Origin: Bailinhaonella thermotolerans
GTDB taxonomy: Bacteria; Actinomycetota; Actinomycetes; Streptosporangiales; Streptosporangiaceae
DNA: 64,000 nucleotides
NCBI RefSeq assembly: GCF_003594875.1
Contig: NZ_QZEY01000023.1
Location: 1 to 64,000, forward strand
Reading direction: 5' to 3'
Positions 26,303-34,494 of this stretch are shown piece by piece (the first letter of the stretch is position 1; every line of letters begins with the position of its first letter). The position numbers and the translations under genes were made by a program. Under the pieces are notes generated by a model. That model worked only from the letters and a program-made list of their open reading frames with translations, was not told the origin of the DNA and did no database searches.

Positions 26303-28447
26303 TCACCGTGCACCTCCCTGCGGCCCCTCCCCCGCCGCCGACTCCGGGGCCGGGGCTAGGTCTGCCTGATGGTGGAGCTGGCCGGAGGAGTAGATGACCA
26401 GGTCGGGGCTTCCCCCGTGGCGGGTGGCTGCACGCTGGGCCCGGATGTACTCCTCCGCCTCCTGCGCGGCGGCGGGGACCTCCTCCGCCTCGATCAGGCG
26501 GCGCCACTCCCCCCGGCGCGGCTGGTCGAGGATGCCGAGCGTGCTCCACGCGCGGAGCCGTACGGCGAGCGACTGCCGAGAGCCGCCGACCTCCTTGAGC
26601 AGGGCGCCGGTGGTCCACTCGGGGGAGCGGGTCCAGGCGTCGGCGAGCGTGCGCACCACCGCCTCGCGGATGTCCTGCACGCTGCTGATCTCCTCGGCCC
26701 CGGTGGGGATGGTTTCGGTGACGACCAGGCGCACCGGCCTGTGGTCGTCGGCGGCGACCGCTTTCAGCAGCCGGGGCTGCTCGACGGCGAGGGCGGGGCA
26801 GGCCTGGGCGGCAGCCTGCTCGGGCGAGCAGTACGGCAGCAGATGGGCCGGTAGGCGGGTCCAGCGGTCGGCGTAGTGCGGGAGCTCGGCGGCGGTGGGG
26901 GCCTCCAGGACGGGGGCACGGTCAGCGGTGGCGGCGGCGATCTGCGCGAGCAGGGTGTCGGTGACCTCGGGGGTGTGGAGCAGGGACGGGGCGGGCTGGC
27001 TGGGGAGCTGCACGTAGAACGCGCCGGTGGGGAGCAGGGTGGTGTCCACGCGGGTCCAGTTCTTCAGGACGAATTGGGAGTCGGCGCGCTGGGTGGTGCG
27101 GCCGGCGATGCCGCGGGGGAACAGCGGGCGCAGGTCGGGGTGCAGGCTGGTCTGGGACAGGTACTGGGAGGCGATCTCGGCGCCCCAGTTGGTGGCGCGG
27201 CCCTGGGAGAAGACGGTCTTGGCGGCCTCGACCGCTGCGGCGTTGGCCGCCTTCTTGCCCAGCAGCGGCCCGAACTCGTCGAACACGATGACGACGCCGG
27301 GGTGCTCGACCGTGATGGGGAGTTTCTGGTTGTGCTCGGGGCGCAGCAGCCGGGCCCGCAGCGGGATGCCGACGGCGGCGGCCTGGAGCATGCGGGTGGC
27401 TTCGGTGCGGTCGGTGGCGATCCAGTCGATGCGCGGCAGCAGCGGCGCGAACGTCAGCCCTTCGTTCTTCAGGTCGATGACCCAGATCAGCGCGTCCGGG
27501 CAGTGGGCGAGCTGGGCGGCGAGCAGGCGCAGCAGGTTCGACTTGGCCGAGCCCGGTTCGCCGCCGTACAGGCCGCGGGTCAGGCCCTCGACCGCGTACA
27601 GCGGGATCGCCGCGTCCTGGCCGTTGTCGCCCTTGCCGAGCCAGATCGGGTCGCGCAGGGACGTGGGGGCGGTGGCCGGGTCGTAGGTGACGTGGCGGGC
27701 CTTGAGGGTGCCGTCCTGCCAGACCAGCACGACGCGGGCGGCGCTGTTGTGGTCCCCGTCCTGGCGGACCTCGCGGATGCTGTTCTGGGGCCAGTGCATG
27801 CCCGAGGTGATCGCCTCCCGCGCCTTGTCCAGCTTGGTGCGGGTGACCGTCACCGGCAGGCGGAGCCGGATCAGCATCCGGCCCGCTTCGTCCTGGGCGA
27901 TGGCGACCACGACGACTCCGGCCATGCCGAGCGCGGCCAGCACCGCCGGGAGCGCGGCCGTCCAGTTGCGGATGCGTCCGCGGGTCACCCGCCAGCGGCG
28001 CGCCTGCGGGTGCATCAGCCACATGACCAGTACGGCGAGAGTGAGCACGGCCCATGCGGCGCTGACGCCGAGGGTGAACGGCCCCCACGTGACGGCGGCG
28101 GCGAGCCACGCCACGGCGAGACCGATGACGCCGGTGACGAGGTCGGGATCGGCAATGGCACGTCGCGCCAGGACGGTGCGCGCCGCAGCGGTCAGGGCGC
28201 CGCCGAGGAGCAGCACGAGCCACCACGGCACAACGGCGGCGTGAACGGCCACGGCGGCGCCGTACAGGGCGAGAGCGAGCCACAGAGGCAGGTGGGTGTC
28301 TCGGGTCGCCCACAGACGGCGGAACAGCCACAGCAGCAGCCGCCAGGCGTAGGGGGCGGCCCAGCGCAGGAGGCGGCGGGCGAGGGAGGGGCGGGGCGGG
28401 GTCGGCTGAACGGGGACGAGTTCAGCCGACGTCGAGGGCTGGCGCAT
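26303..28447 (-). CDS. FtsK/SpoIIIE-type DNA translocase (TraB-like transfer protein)
   Basis: 714 residues. Four N-terminal membrane helices (about 45-165) precede a RecA-like motor domain with Walker A GGEPGSAKSN (Ala where most have Gly) and Walker B VVIVFDEFGPLL. The C-terminus holds a winged-helix-like region (TTGALLKEVGGSRQSLAVRLRAWSTLG), as in FtsK gamma/TraB DNA-reading domains. In AICEs one such hexameric pump transfers double-stranded DNA between hyphae. It is the first large gene of the transfer operon running toward int. Confidence 0.88.
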   Translation of the reverse strand: MRQPSTSAELVPVQPTPPRPSLARRLLRWAAPYAWRLLLWLFRRLWATRDTHLPLWLALALYGAAVAVHAAVVPWWLVLLLGGALTAAARTVLARRAIADPDLVTGVIGLAVAWLAAAVTWGPFTLGVSAAWAVLTLAVLVMWLMHPQARRWRVTRGRIRNWTAALPAVLAALGMAGVVVVAIAQDEAGRMLIRLRLPVTVTRTKLDKAREAITSGMHWPQNSIREVRQDGDHNSAARVVLVWQDGTLKARHVTYDPATAPTSLRDPIWLGKGDNGQDAAIPLYAVEGLTRGLYGGEPGSAKSNLLRLLAAQLAHCPDALIWVIDLKNEGLTFAPLLPRIDWIATDRTEATRMLQAAAVGIPLRARLLRPEHNQKLPITVEHPGVVIVFDEFGPLLGKKAANAAAVEAAKTVFSQGRATNWGAEIASQYLSQTSLHPDLRPLFPRGIAGRTTQRADSQFVLKNWTRVDTTLLPTGAFYVQLPSQPAPSLLHTPEVTDTLLAQIAAATADRAPVLEAPTAAELPHYADRWTRLPAHLLPYCSPEQAAAQACPALAVEQPRLLKAVAADDHRPVRLVVTETIPTGAEEISSVQDIREAVVRTLADAWTRSPEWTTGALLKEVGGSRQSLAVRLRAWSTLGILDQPRRGEWRRLIEAEEVPAAAQEAEEYIRAQRAATRHGGSPDLVIYSSGQLHHQADLAPAPESAAGEGPQGGAR

Positions 28448-28479
28448 GGACCTCCTTTCCGAGGCGAGGAGAGTCGAAG

Positions 28480-28776
28480 TCAGGGGCGGCGGGTGGCGCG
28501 AGGATCGCCAGCGTGTTCGGCGGGCTGATGCGAGTGACGACTACGGCGGCTTCGGAGCCACCAAGCAACATCGACCGGCACTCCGATGGCGATGACTGCG
28601 AGTGGAGCGCAGACAAGGGCGAGGGCAGACCCGAACTTCATGCCGGGATCCGGGTGGACGGCCACGGCGATCAGGGCACCGAGAGTCACGAGTGCCAGGA
28701 GGACCCGCGCGAGCAAGAGCGCTGGCGTGGCGAGCCTCTTCCAGATGGAGCCTTCCTTGGCGGTGGAGGAACGCAT
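28480..28776 (-). CDS. Small two-helix membrane protein
   Basis: 98 residues. A polar start (MRSSTAKEGSIWKRL), two hydrophobic helices (about 16-40 and 47-68) and a basic tail (RSRRSRHSHQ). The ATG at 28776 follows AAGGGAG. It is 14 bp downstream of the preceding small membrane gene and 32 bp upstream of the translocase start, so all three are one operon. No family is recognised; the context suggests a spread (Spd-like) function. Confidence 0.7.
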   Translation of the reverse strand: MRSSTAKEGSIWKRLATPALLLARVLLALVTLGALIAVAVHPDPGMKFGSALALVCAPLAVIAIGVPVDVAWWLRSRRSRHSHQPAEHAGDPRATRRP

Positions 28777-28790
28777 GCGGTTGGCTCCCT

Positions 28791-29090
28791 TCAGCGGGTG
28801 ATGATCTGGGACGTACGGGGCGCAAGGAGCTGGACCAGCCACCAGGCCACGGCCGTGGTCGCGACGCACGCGGCGATCAGGGCGTACAGGCTGATCCGGG
28901 CGACGTAAGCGAGGACGAGCAGCATCAAGCCGCCGACCACCAAGGCGCAGGTGAGAGTGACGCGACGCCATCCGGCAGCGCGCAGAGCGCGGATGAGCTG
29001 GCCGGGAGATACAGCGTCGCGGCAGGGACTGGGAGACGCCGCCAGCAGCAGCGTCAGCACGCCAGCGATGACGAGGGCGAGGGGGTTCAT
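28791..29090 (-). CDS. Small membrane protein with three hydrophobic segments
   Basis: 99 residues. Hydrophobic stretches at about 3-19, 47-63 and 68-90, with a basic loop (IRALRAAGWRRVTL) between the first two. The ATG at 29090 overlaps the upstream stop (ATGA). No family is recognised. Its place in the transfer operon suggests a membrane accessory of DNA transfer. Confidence 0.68.
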   Translation of the reverse strand: MNPLALVIAGVLTLLLAASPSPCRDAVSPGQLIRALRAAGWRRVTLTCALVVGGLMLLVLAYVARISLYALIAACVATTAVAWWLVQLLAPRTSQIITR

Positions 29091-29290
29091 CGGCAACCTT
29101 CCGGGAATTCGCAGGTGCAGAGCTCCACGAGGTGGGCCAGAAGGTTCATGTGCGCGCCGTCGAGGTTGTCGAGGTACTTGACTTCCGCCCACCGCTGGTC
29201 CTGAGCAAGCAGGTGGGCTGGCTTGCCGTTGGCGCAGACGATCACTCCCTCGGATAGTGACCGCCAGCCACGCCGGGCACGAAATCCCAC
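29087..29290 (-). CDS. Small hypothetical protein, first gene of transfer operon
   Basis: 67 residues, basic at the N-terminus (VGFRARRGWRSLSEG) and ending LCTCEFPEGCR with three cysteines. The GTG at 29290 is chosen because AAAGGAGG lies 7 nt upstream; an ATG at 29308 would place that ribosome site inside the gene. It overlaps the next gene by 4 bp. Its promoter must lie in the palindromic region shared with the GntR gene. The function is unknown. Confidence 0.62.
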   Translation of the reverse strand: MGFRARRGWRSLSEGVIVCANGKPAHLLAQDQRWAEVKYLDNLDGAHMNLLAHLVELCTCEFPEGCR

Positions 29291-29305
29291 GTGCGCCTCC
29301 TTTCC

Positions 29306-29343
29306 CATCTACTCCATACAAGCTAGTTTGTAGGGAGTAGATG
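29306..29343. promoter_or_regulatory. Palindromic operator between transfer operon and GntR gene
   Basis: A 38-bp near-perfect inverted repeat: catctactccatacaa and its complement tttgtagggagtagatg around a short gctag centre, with two mismatches. It sits between divergent genes and overlaps the expected start region, as KorSA operators do in pSAM2. Confidence 0.75.
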
Positions 29344-29457
29344 CGCAAGAGGGAGGTGTTGACGTTGAAACCGAGAGCCGATACCCCGGTCATGGCCGCG
29401 CCCTGGCACGCTTGGAGGCGCGCACAGCAAAGCAACAGTTCAGGAAGTGGTGAGCGG

Positions 29458-30135
29458 ATGAGCGCAGCCGAGCGGCACCCGTACGAGGAGATCGCCCACG
29501 AGCTGCTGTCCGCGATCGAGCGCGGAGAATTCACAGCGGGCGATCGGCTTCCCTCCGAGAAGGAGCTACAGGTCCGGCACGACGCTTCCCGCGACACCGT
29601 GCGGCGAGCCCTCCGGGTTCTCATCGACAGGGGGGTCGCGACTCCTCGCCGAAAGGTCGGCGTCTTCGTCCGTGGCTACGACCGCCAGGTCATTGAGGCT
29701 GGGCTGGTCAATCCAGATGAAGCGAATGCACACCTGGAGGTGGCCACGGTCCATCCTCCCGACCGGGTTGCGGCCTTCGCCCCCGGAGCCGGAAGCATGA
29801 TCCGACGACGCAGAAGGCCCGCAAGTGCACTCATCGACTCATACTTCCTGCGCGAGCTGGTCTCACGGATCCCCGAGCTGGGCGAACCCGACCCCCTTCC
29901 GGAGGCCGACGTGACCTTGATGAAGCAGGCCGGCATCAAGCTCGACGAGACGCGTACGCGGGTCCTCGGCCGCATGCCCACATCGGCCGAAGCAGAGCTT
30001 CTCGACCTTCCCCCAGGCACACCTGTCCTTGAGCAGACGACACCTCTGATGCAGACAGATGGGCGAGTGATCGCCGTACGTATCGCGCTGTTCGCAGGCG
30101 ACCGAAACGAATTGGAGTTTGACCTCCGCGTCTGA
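29458..30135 (+). CDS. GntR-family regulator (KorSA-like)
   Basis: 225 residues. The N-terminal winged helix is HPYEEIAHELLSAIERGEFT...LPSEKELQVRHDASRDTVRRAL. The C-terminal UTRA ligand-binding domain ends VIAVRIALFAGDRNELEFDLRV. It probably represses the divergent transfer operon and itself. The ATG at 29458 has AGGAAG upstream. The frame is open further back to an ATG inside the operator palindrome, and a TTG at 29365 behind GAGGGAGG is an alternative start. The inducing signal is unknown. Confidence 0.88.
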   Translation: MSAAERHPYEEIAHELLSAIERGEFTAGDRLPSEKELQVRHDASRDTVRRALRVLIDRGVATPRRKVGVFVRGYDRQVIEAGLVNPDEANAHLEVATVHPPDRVAAFAPGAGSMIRRRRRPASALIDSYFLRELVSRIPELGEPDPLPEADVTLMKQAGIKLDETRTRVLGRMPTSAEAELLDLPPGTPVLEQTTPLMQTDGRVIAVRIALFAGDRNELEFDLRV

Positions 30136-30241
30136 ACGAGGAGCGCGGCTGGCCACAAGGGATCGAGCTGTGGGCCTCACTCCCCAGCCAACTCCCCTTC
30201 AGAGCCGACTCCCACAGGTGCCGCCAGAACTAGCATCCCTC

Positions 30242-30436
30242 TTTGTCCGTTTTCCCGGATCCGGGGAAACGGACAAATCGGACGATTCAGCTTTTTCGGT
30301 GATCACCGAAAAAGCTCCGCCAGAGAGCCGTTCTTTTTGCCGCATCCGGCAAAAAGGCTGGTCGGGGCATCATCTGCGGCATCACCCGCTTCGAGCTCAG
30401 AGCCGTTCGTCTCGGGTTCCCAGATCTGGGAACCCG
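30242..30436. repeat. Four consecutive palindromes with GATC-type centres
   Basis: 30242-30277 (36 bp, one mismatch, centre GGATCC), 30289-30316 (28 bp perfect, centre TGATCA), 30333-30356 (24 bp, one mismatch, centre CATC) and 30413-30436 (24 bp perfect, centre AGATCT). The arms are unrelated in sequence. They fill the space between the convergent GntR and phosphotransferase genes. They may act as stacked bidirectional terminators or protein-binding or recombination sites. Confidence 0.85.
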
Positions 30437-30462
30437 GCGTGGCCTGCATAAATAGAGCAACC

Positions 30463-31221
30463 TTAGGAGTGCCCGGAGTACGCCTCATGCGCCGATCGAG
30501 TGGCCTCCCAGCCGTAGCGGTAGCCGTTCCGGCCTAGGTATGGGCGGGTGAGGAGGTGGTGGATCTCCGCCCAGTCGAGGAGCCGGGGAAGGGTGCATGC
30601 GTGCGGGAGGTCGTGCGCGTTGTAGGCGGCGAGTGACCTGCTGATGAGTTCGACTGGCAGCGGCCCATAGGTCATTGCCGCGCTGACGATCAGCTTGGCG
30701 AGGTCGTAGCCGAAGGGGGCGAGGGTGAGGTCGTCGAAGTCGATCAGGCGGATTGTCTCGGGGGAGACCAGCACGTTGCGGACGTTGGCGTCCTTGTAGA
30801 TGGCCGCCGGTTCGGCGGCGGCGGAGGACAGGAGCGCGGCGGCGGTGTCGAGGTCGAGTGGGCTGGGGGCGGCCGGCGAGCACGTGAGCCTGCGGCGTAC
30901 GGCGGCGAGGCGTTGACCGGGGAAGGCGGGCAGAGCGCCGGCCTGCCTGGTGTGGAAGGGCTGGTCGAGGGGAGCGGCGTGCAGCTCGGCCCGGTACAGG
31001 TGCGCGTGGATTCGCCCGAGGAGCGCCGCCACGGCGACCAGATCATGGGGCCGGGCGTGGTGCCCGGGGACGTGCTGCCAGAGGGTGTGGTTTCCCCGTA
31101 CGGCAAGGAGGCGGGGCGCGGGGACGTGGTGGCTGGTGAGCCAGCGGTGGTGCGCGGCGGCGGCGTGGGCCTGCTCGGGGGACGGGTGTCGTTTGCTGAA
31201 CACCGCGGGTCGTTCATTCAT
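30463..31221 (-). CDS. APH-like phosphotransferase
   Basis: 252 residues, aminoglycoside-phosphotransferase/choline-kinase fold. The catalytic loop reads IYKDANVRNVLV, so the usual HGD is YKD; the Asp and downstream Asn are kept. The metal motif is LIDFDDL. It could phosphorylate a small molecule made by this operon, or give self-resistance. The ATG at 31221 overlaps the methyltransferase stop by 8 bp. It is the last gene of the eight-gene minus-strand operon and ends at the palindrome array. Confidence 0.78.
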   Translation of the reverse strand: MNERPAVFSKRHPSPEQAHAAAAHHRWLTSHHVPAPRLLAVRGNHTLWQHVPGHHARPHDLVAVAALLGRIHAHLYRAELHAAPLDQPFHTRQAGALPAFPGQRLAAVRRRLTCSPAAPSPLDLDTAAALLSSAAAEPAAIYKDANVRNVLVSPETIRLIDFDDLTLAPFGYDLAKLIVSAAMTYGPLPVELISRSLAAYNAHDLPHACTLPRLLDWAEIHHLLTRPYLGRNGYRYGWEATRSAHEAYSGHS

Positions 31222-32224
31222 CTCGGACGCCGATCACGTAGGTGACGGTGGATGTCGTCGTGATCGGCCTGTTCGGCAGCCGGTTCTTCAGCGCTCGGGT
31301 GAGGGCCTCGGGGTGACCTAGGAGCTCGGATGGCAGGTGGTACTTCGGCGAGGTGGCGAGGTACGCGGCGACCTGGTCGAGATCGTCGAAGCGGAATACG
31401 TGCTCGTCGTGTCGGATGTACCGGACGGTTAGAGCAGCATGGACGAGCTGGTCGAGGTTGCCGCTGTGCACGGTGCGATACAGGCTGGGACGGGAAGCGG
31501 CTTCGGGGTCGAGCCCGGAGGCGGCGATGAGCTGGTCGAGTTCGCGGTAGCTGGTGGTGGACTTGGTCGCGGCGATCAGGACTCCACCGGGCCGGAGGCA
31601 GCGGCGGAGCTCGGACAGCGCCGCGGCGGGTGTGGCGGAGTGGTAGAGGCAGAACGCGGCGACCGCGAGGGCGGCTGACCTAGTTCGCAGGGGGAGGGCG
31701 TGGAAGTCGCCGGCGACGACCTGAACCCGGTGGCCACGGGTGCGAGACCGGGCTTGGGCCAGCAGGGGCGCCGAGGAGTCCACTGCCGCGACGGGGCAGG
31801 TGGGCAGGGCGCGGGCGAGGGCGAGCGTGGTGGTGCCGCGACCGCATCCGATGTCGGCGATCAGGCCGTGCGGGTTCTGGCGGCGAGCGAGTTCGGCGAT
31901 GACCTCCTCAGCCGGAGTGCCGCGGACGCGGGCGTTGCGCAGTGCGGCCGTACGGCTGGTCAGCCGGGATGGCGTGGCGTAGAGCCCGCGGACCGTCGCC
32001 CGGTCGAGGAAGGGATCGGCAGCCGGTTCAGCCCGCTGTGGCGCGGGCGGCGAGTTCGGCGACGAGCTGGTTGGCCGCGCGGCGGGACGTGACCCGGTGG
32101 ACGTCGGCGTGGCCGGCGTGCTCGGCGATGAGGCTGCGGACGCGTGGCGCCATGGTACGCCGGTAGTTCCAGACGTACCGGATGAACTGCCAGGTGATGC
32201 GGTCGTAGACTCCGGTCGCGTCAT
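31214..32224 (-). CDS. SAM-dependent methyltransferase, start unclear
   Basis: The Rossmann methyltransferase core has motif I LIADIGCGRGTTTLALA, VAAVDSSAPLL and a LRRCLRPGGVLIAATKS motif. The recognisable protein begins around DPFLDRATVRGLYATPSRL (about 32020). The only normal upstream start in frame is ATG 32224, which would overlap the kinase gene by nearly 200 bp. No ATG, GTG or TTG lies near the expected start. Either a rare start codon or coupled re-initiation is used. It probably methylates a product intermediate. Confidence 0.75.
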   Translation of the reverse strand: MTRPESTTASPGSSSGTSGTTGVPWRHASAASSPSTPATPTSTGSRPAARPTSSSPNSPPAPQRAEPAADPFLDRATVRGLYATPSRLTSRTAALRNARVRGTPAEEVIAELARRQNPHGLIADIGCGRGTTTLALARALPTCPVAAVDSSAPLLAQARSRTRGHRVQVVAGDFHALPLRTRSAALAVAAFCLYHSATPAAALSELRRCLRPGGVLIAATKSTTSYRELDQLIAASGLDPEAASRPSLYRTVHSGNLDQLVHAALTVRYIRHDEHVFRFDDLDQVAAYLATSPKYHLPSELLGHPEALTRALKNRLPNRPITTTSTVTYVIGVRDE

Positions 32225-32546
32225 GCTGGCCTCCGCCGTGGCGTCGGCGTCGCTGAGCGATCCCCCACAGGCAGGTGAGTGCGGGGAGGTCCAGGAAGAT
32301 GACGGTGTCGGCGCGGGCGAGGCGGATGAGCAGCGTGGAGGCGAAGTTCCCGTCGATCACCCAGCGGGGTTGGGCGACGAGTTCGTGCTGGATGGCGGCG
32401 AACTTGTCCTGTGGCAGGGTGTTCCACTCGTCGTCGTAGTAGACGACGTCCAAGTGGGTGACGGGGGCGCCGGTGATCTGGCCCAGGCGCCGGGCGATGG
32501 TCGTCTTTCCGCTGCCGCCGCAGCCGATGATGGCGATCCTGTCCAT
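32028..32546 (-). CDS. Small P-loop kinase (adenylate-kinase/topology-modulation type)
   Basis: 172 residues. Walker A GCGGSGKTT is at residue 8, a substrate-lid-like stretch PVTHLDVVYYDDEWN follows, then WVIDGNFASTLLIRLARADTVIFLDLP, typical of FlaR-like and DNA-topology-modulation kinases. These phosphorylate nucleotides or small molecules. In this operon a modified-nucleotide kinase is plausible but unproven. The ATG at 32546 lies 66 bp after the radical SAM stop. The C-terminus overlaps the start region of the methyltransferase. Confidence 0.75.
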   Translation of the reverse strand: MDRIAIIGCGGSGKTTIARRLGQITGAPVTHLDVVYYDDEWNTLPQDKFAAIQHELVAQPRWVIDGNFASTLLIRLARADTVIFLDLPALTCLWGIAQRRRRHGGGQHDATGVYDRITWQFIRYVWNYRRTMAPRVRSLIAEHAGHADVHRVTSRRAANQLVAELAARATAG

Positions 32547-32612
32547 GACCTGGGACGTTACCGAGCCTGAGGCAGTGGTGGAGCCGGACGCGCGAACCGG
32601 CCTGGAGAGCTT

Positions 32613-33455
32613 TCATCGAGGATCGACGGGGACGAGGGCGGCTTGATCGAAGTCGTAGCGGACGTTTTGGCCCGGCCCGGCGACTTCGGCGCAGGAGAGG
32701 TAGACACGTCCATCCGGGGCGATCTCCAGTTTCTCGACGTGGCCGGTGGGCTGCGGGCAGCGTTCGGGCAGCAGGATGTCGAGGTTGACCTGCATCTGCC
32801 CGAGGTCCATGCGCGTCAACTGGTCGTGCAGGGCGCGGGTCTGTCCCCAGGTGACCGGTTGGAGGCCGCTGGTGGCCGCGTTACCGATCGGGCGCAGCCG
32901 GTGGAGCTGGAGTTCGACGGCGCCGGTGTCGCGTAGGCGTGCGGCCAACTCCGCGATGGTGCCGATGTGCTGGGCGGTCAAGGTGCAGGTCGCCCCGAAG
33001 GGCAGTCGGCGACCGGCGGCCCACGCCATGGTGTCGAAGGCGGCGTCGAACGATTCGGGGCGGCGGATCGCATCGTGTGCCTCCCTGGTGCCGGCGTCGA
33101 GGGAGATGCGCAGCAGGTCCGGGTGGGGCACGCACGCTTCCAGGACGCGGCGGCGCCGGTAGCCGTTGGTGCACACCTCGGTCTGATAGCCGAGCTGCTG
33201 GGCGGTGGCCAGGACGCGGGGGAGCTCGTCGTACAGCAGGGGCTCGCCGCCGAGGAAGCATGCCTGGCGGCAGCCGTACCGGTCCGCGAAGTAGATCAGG
33301 GCATTGCGGACCTGCTCGTGGGTGAGGACGTCGCGCCGTTTCAGGTCTTCCCCGTGGTAGCAGATGCCGCAGCTCATGTTGCAGCGGAAGAGCAGTTCGA
33401 GGTACAGCTTCTCGACGCGGTGGATGCCGGTCAGGTCGCTGGCGGACGGGGACAT
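32613..33455 (-). CDS. Radical SAM enzyme
   Basis: 280 residues. The cluster motif C-x3-C-x2-C is at Cys25, Cys29 and Cys32 (CNMSCGIC), followed by CFLGGEPLLYDELP (GGEP motif, SAM binding) and LRISLDAGT. The C-terminal 60 residues hold a single YLSCAEV motif, so an intact SPASM domain with auxiliary clusters is unlikely. It generates a 5'-deoxyadenosyl radical to modify a substrate, here unknown. The ATG at 33455 follows GAGGGAGA. The start is 13 bp after the glycosyltransferase stop. Confidence 0.88.
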   Translation of the reverse strand: MSPSASDLTGIHRVEKLYLELLFRCNMSCGICYHGEDLKRRDVLTHEQVRNALIYFADRYGCRQACFLGGEPLLYDELPRVLATAQQLGYQTEVCTNGYRRRRVLEACVPHPDLLRISLDAGTREAHDAIRRPESFDAAFDTMAWAAGRRLPFGATCTLTAQHIGTIAELAARLRDTGAVELQLHRLRPIGNAATSGLQPVTWGQTRALHDQLTRMDLGQMQVNLDILLPERCPQPTGHVEKLEIAPDGRVYLSCAEVAGPGQNVRYDFDQAALVPVDPR

Positions 33456-33468
33456 GGTTCTCCCTCAG

Positions 33469-34494
33469 TCAGTCGGAGTCGTGGCCGCCGAGAAGGGCCG
33501 TCAGGGTGTCGAGCTGGCGGGAGATGCGGAAGACGTCCAGCCGTTGCAGGCAGTCGGCGATCAACTCGCTGTGCGTGTCGCTGCCGCATGCCCTGGTCAG
33601 CGCCATGACCTTTTCGATCACCTCGTGGCCGTCGTTCACCTGGAGTCCGCGAGGAACGACCTGGTCCACACCGGGCGCCGGAGCGGGAGTGAGCGGCAGG
33701 CAGCCGGCCAGGACCGCCTCGAAGATCCGCTGGGTGAACTGGCCGCACTGGACGTACCGGTCCGGCCGGAGCTGCACGGTGGTCACCGTGCGACGGTGCA
33801 GGGCCTCGACCTCCCGGAAGGGGATCCGTCCACTGAAGGTGACGTGCGGCCAGCGGGAGGTCTCGCGCCACTTTCCGGCGACCACGTGGCGAACCTGGTG
33901 GGCCGCGGGAGCGAAGTAGCGGTCGAACTGCTCGTCCCGGTCGTACTGGTTGCCAACGTAGATGAGCGGTAGATCGCGCTCCTTGCCGGCCAGGACGCAG
34001 GGGTCGGCGGCGTCCAGTCGCCCGTCACGGATCGGGAACAGCAGCCGGGTGGCACCGGGCCGGGGGTGAAGGGCGGCCTCGCAGAGCCGGACGTGGGGGA
34101 CTCGGCGGAGGTCATCGCCAAGGGGAAGCTGAAGGTCCTTGTCCCAGACGATGGTGGGAAGTCCGGCAGCCGTGTAGTGGTCGATCAGCTCGGCCTGCCG
34201 GTGGAGGTCGCATGTATGTCCGGGGCTGCCGCACGGAGTGTCGTTGCGGCTGGGCACGGTCCACCGGTATTCGAGCATGAGCACGTCGATGTCGGGCAGT
34301 CCGCGCTCCCAGGTGTAGGCGAAGGTGAGGTCTTGGCCGGCCTCGTCGAGGTCGCGGTTCTTCTGGAGGAAGACGACCTGGTGCCCGAGCGCGGTGAGCG
34401 CGTCGATCAGGGTTCGGCGGTGGCTGCGCCCGCCGTCCGGGGTGTCGGTGATGCCGTCGCCGAGGAAGCCCCAGAAGCTGTAGCCGATCTTCAT
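33469..34494 (-). CDS. Glycosyltransferase-like protein (GT-B type)
   Basis: 341 residues. It begins MKIGYSFWGFLGDGI and has DGGRSHRRTLIDALTALGHQVVFLQ, a GT-B donor-site layout, then LIYVGNQYDRDEQF, VTFSGRIPFREVEALHRR and TQRIFEAVLAGCLPLTP. The last is the usual nucleotide-sugar-binding EAxxxG helix. It could add a sugar to a modified base or metabolite. The ATG at 34494 overlaps the carbamoyltransferase stop (ATGA); an earlier in-frame ATG would overlap further and is less likely. The exact family is uncertain. Confidence 0.75.
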   Translation of the reverse strand: MKIGYSFWGFLGDGITDTPDGGRSHRRTLIDALTALGHQVVFLQKNRDLDEAGQDLTFAYTWERGLPDIDVLMLEYRWTVPSRNDTPCGSPGHTCDLHRQAELIDHYTAAGLPTIVWDKDLQLPLGDDLRRVPHVRLCEAALHPRPGATRLLFPIRDGRLDAADPCVLAGKERDLPLIYVGNQYDRDEQFDRYFAPAAHQVRHVVAGKWRETSRWPHVTFSGRIPFREVEALHRRTVTTVQLRPDRYVQCGQFTQRIFEAVLAGCLPLTPAPAPGVDQVVPRGLQVNDGHEVIEKVMALTRACGSDTHSELIADCLQRLDVFRISRQLDTLTALLGGHDSD

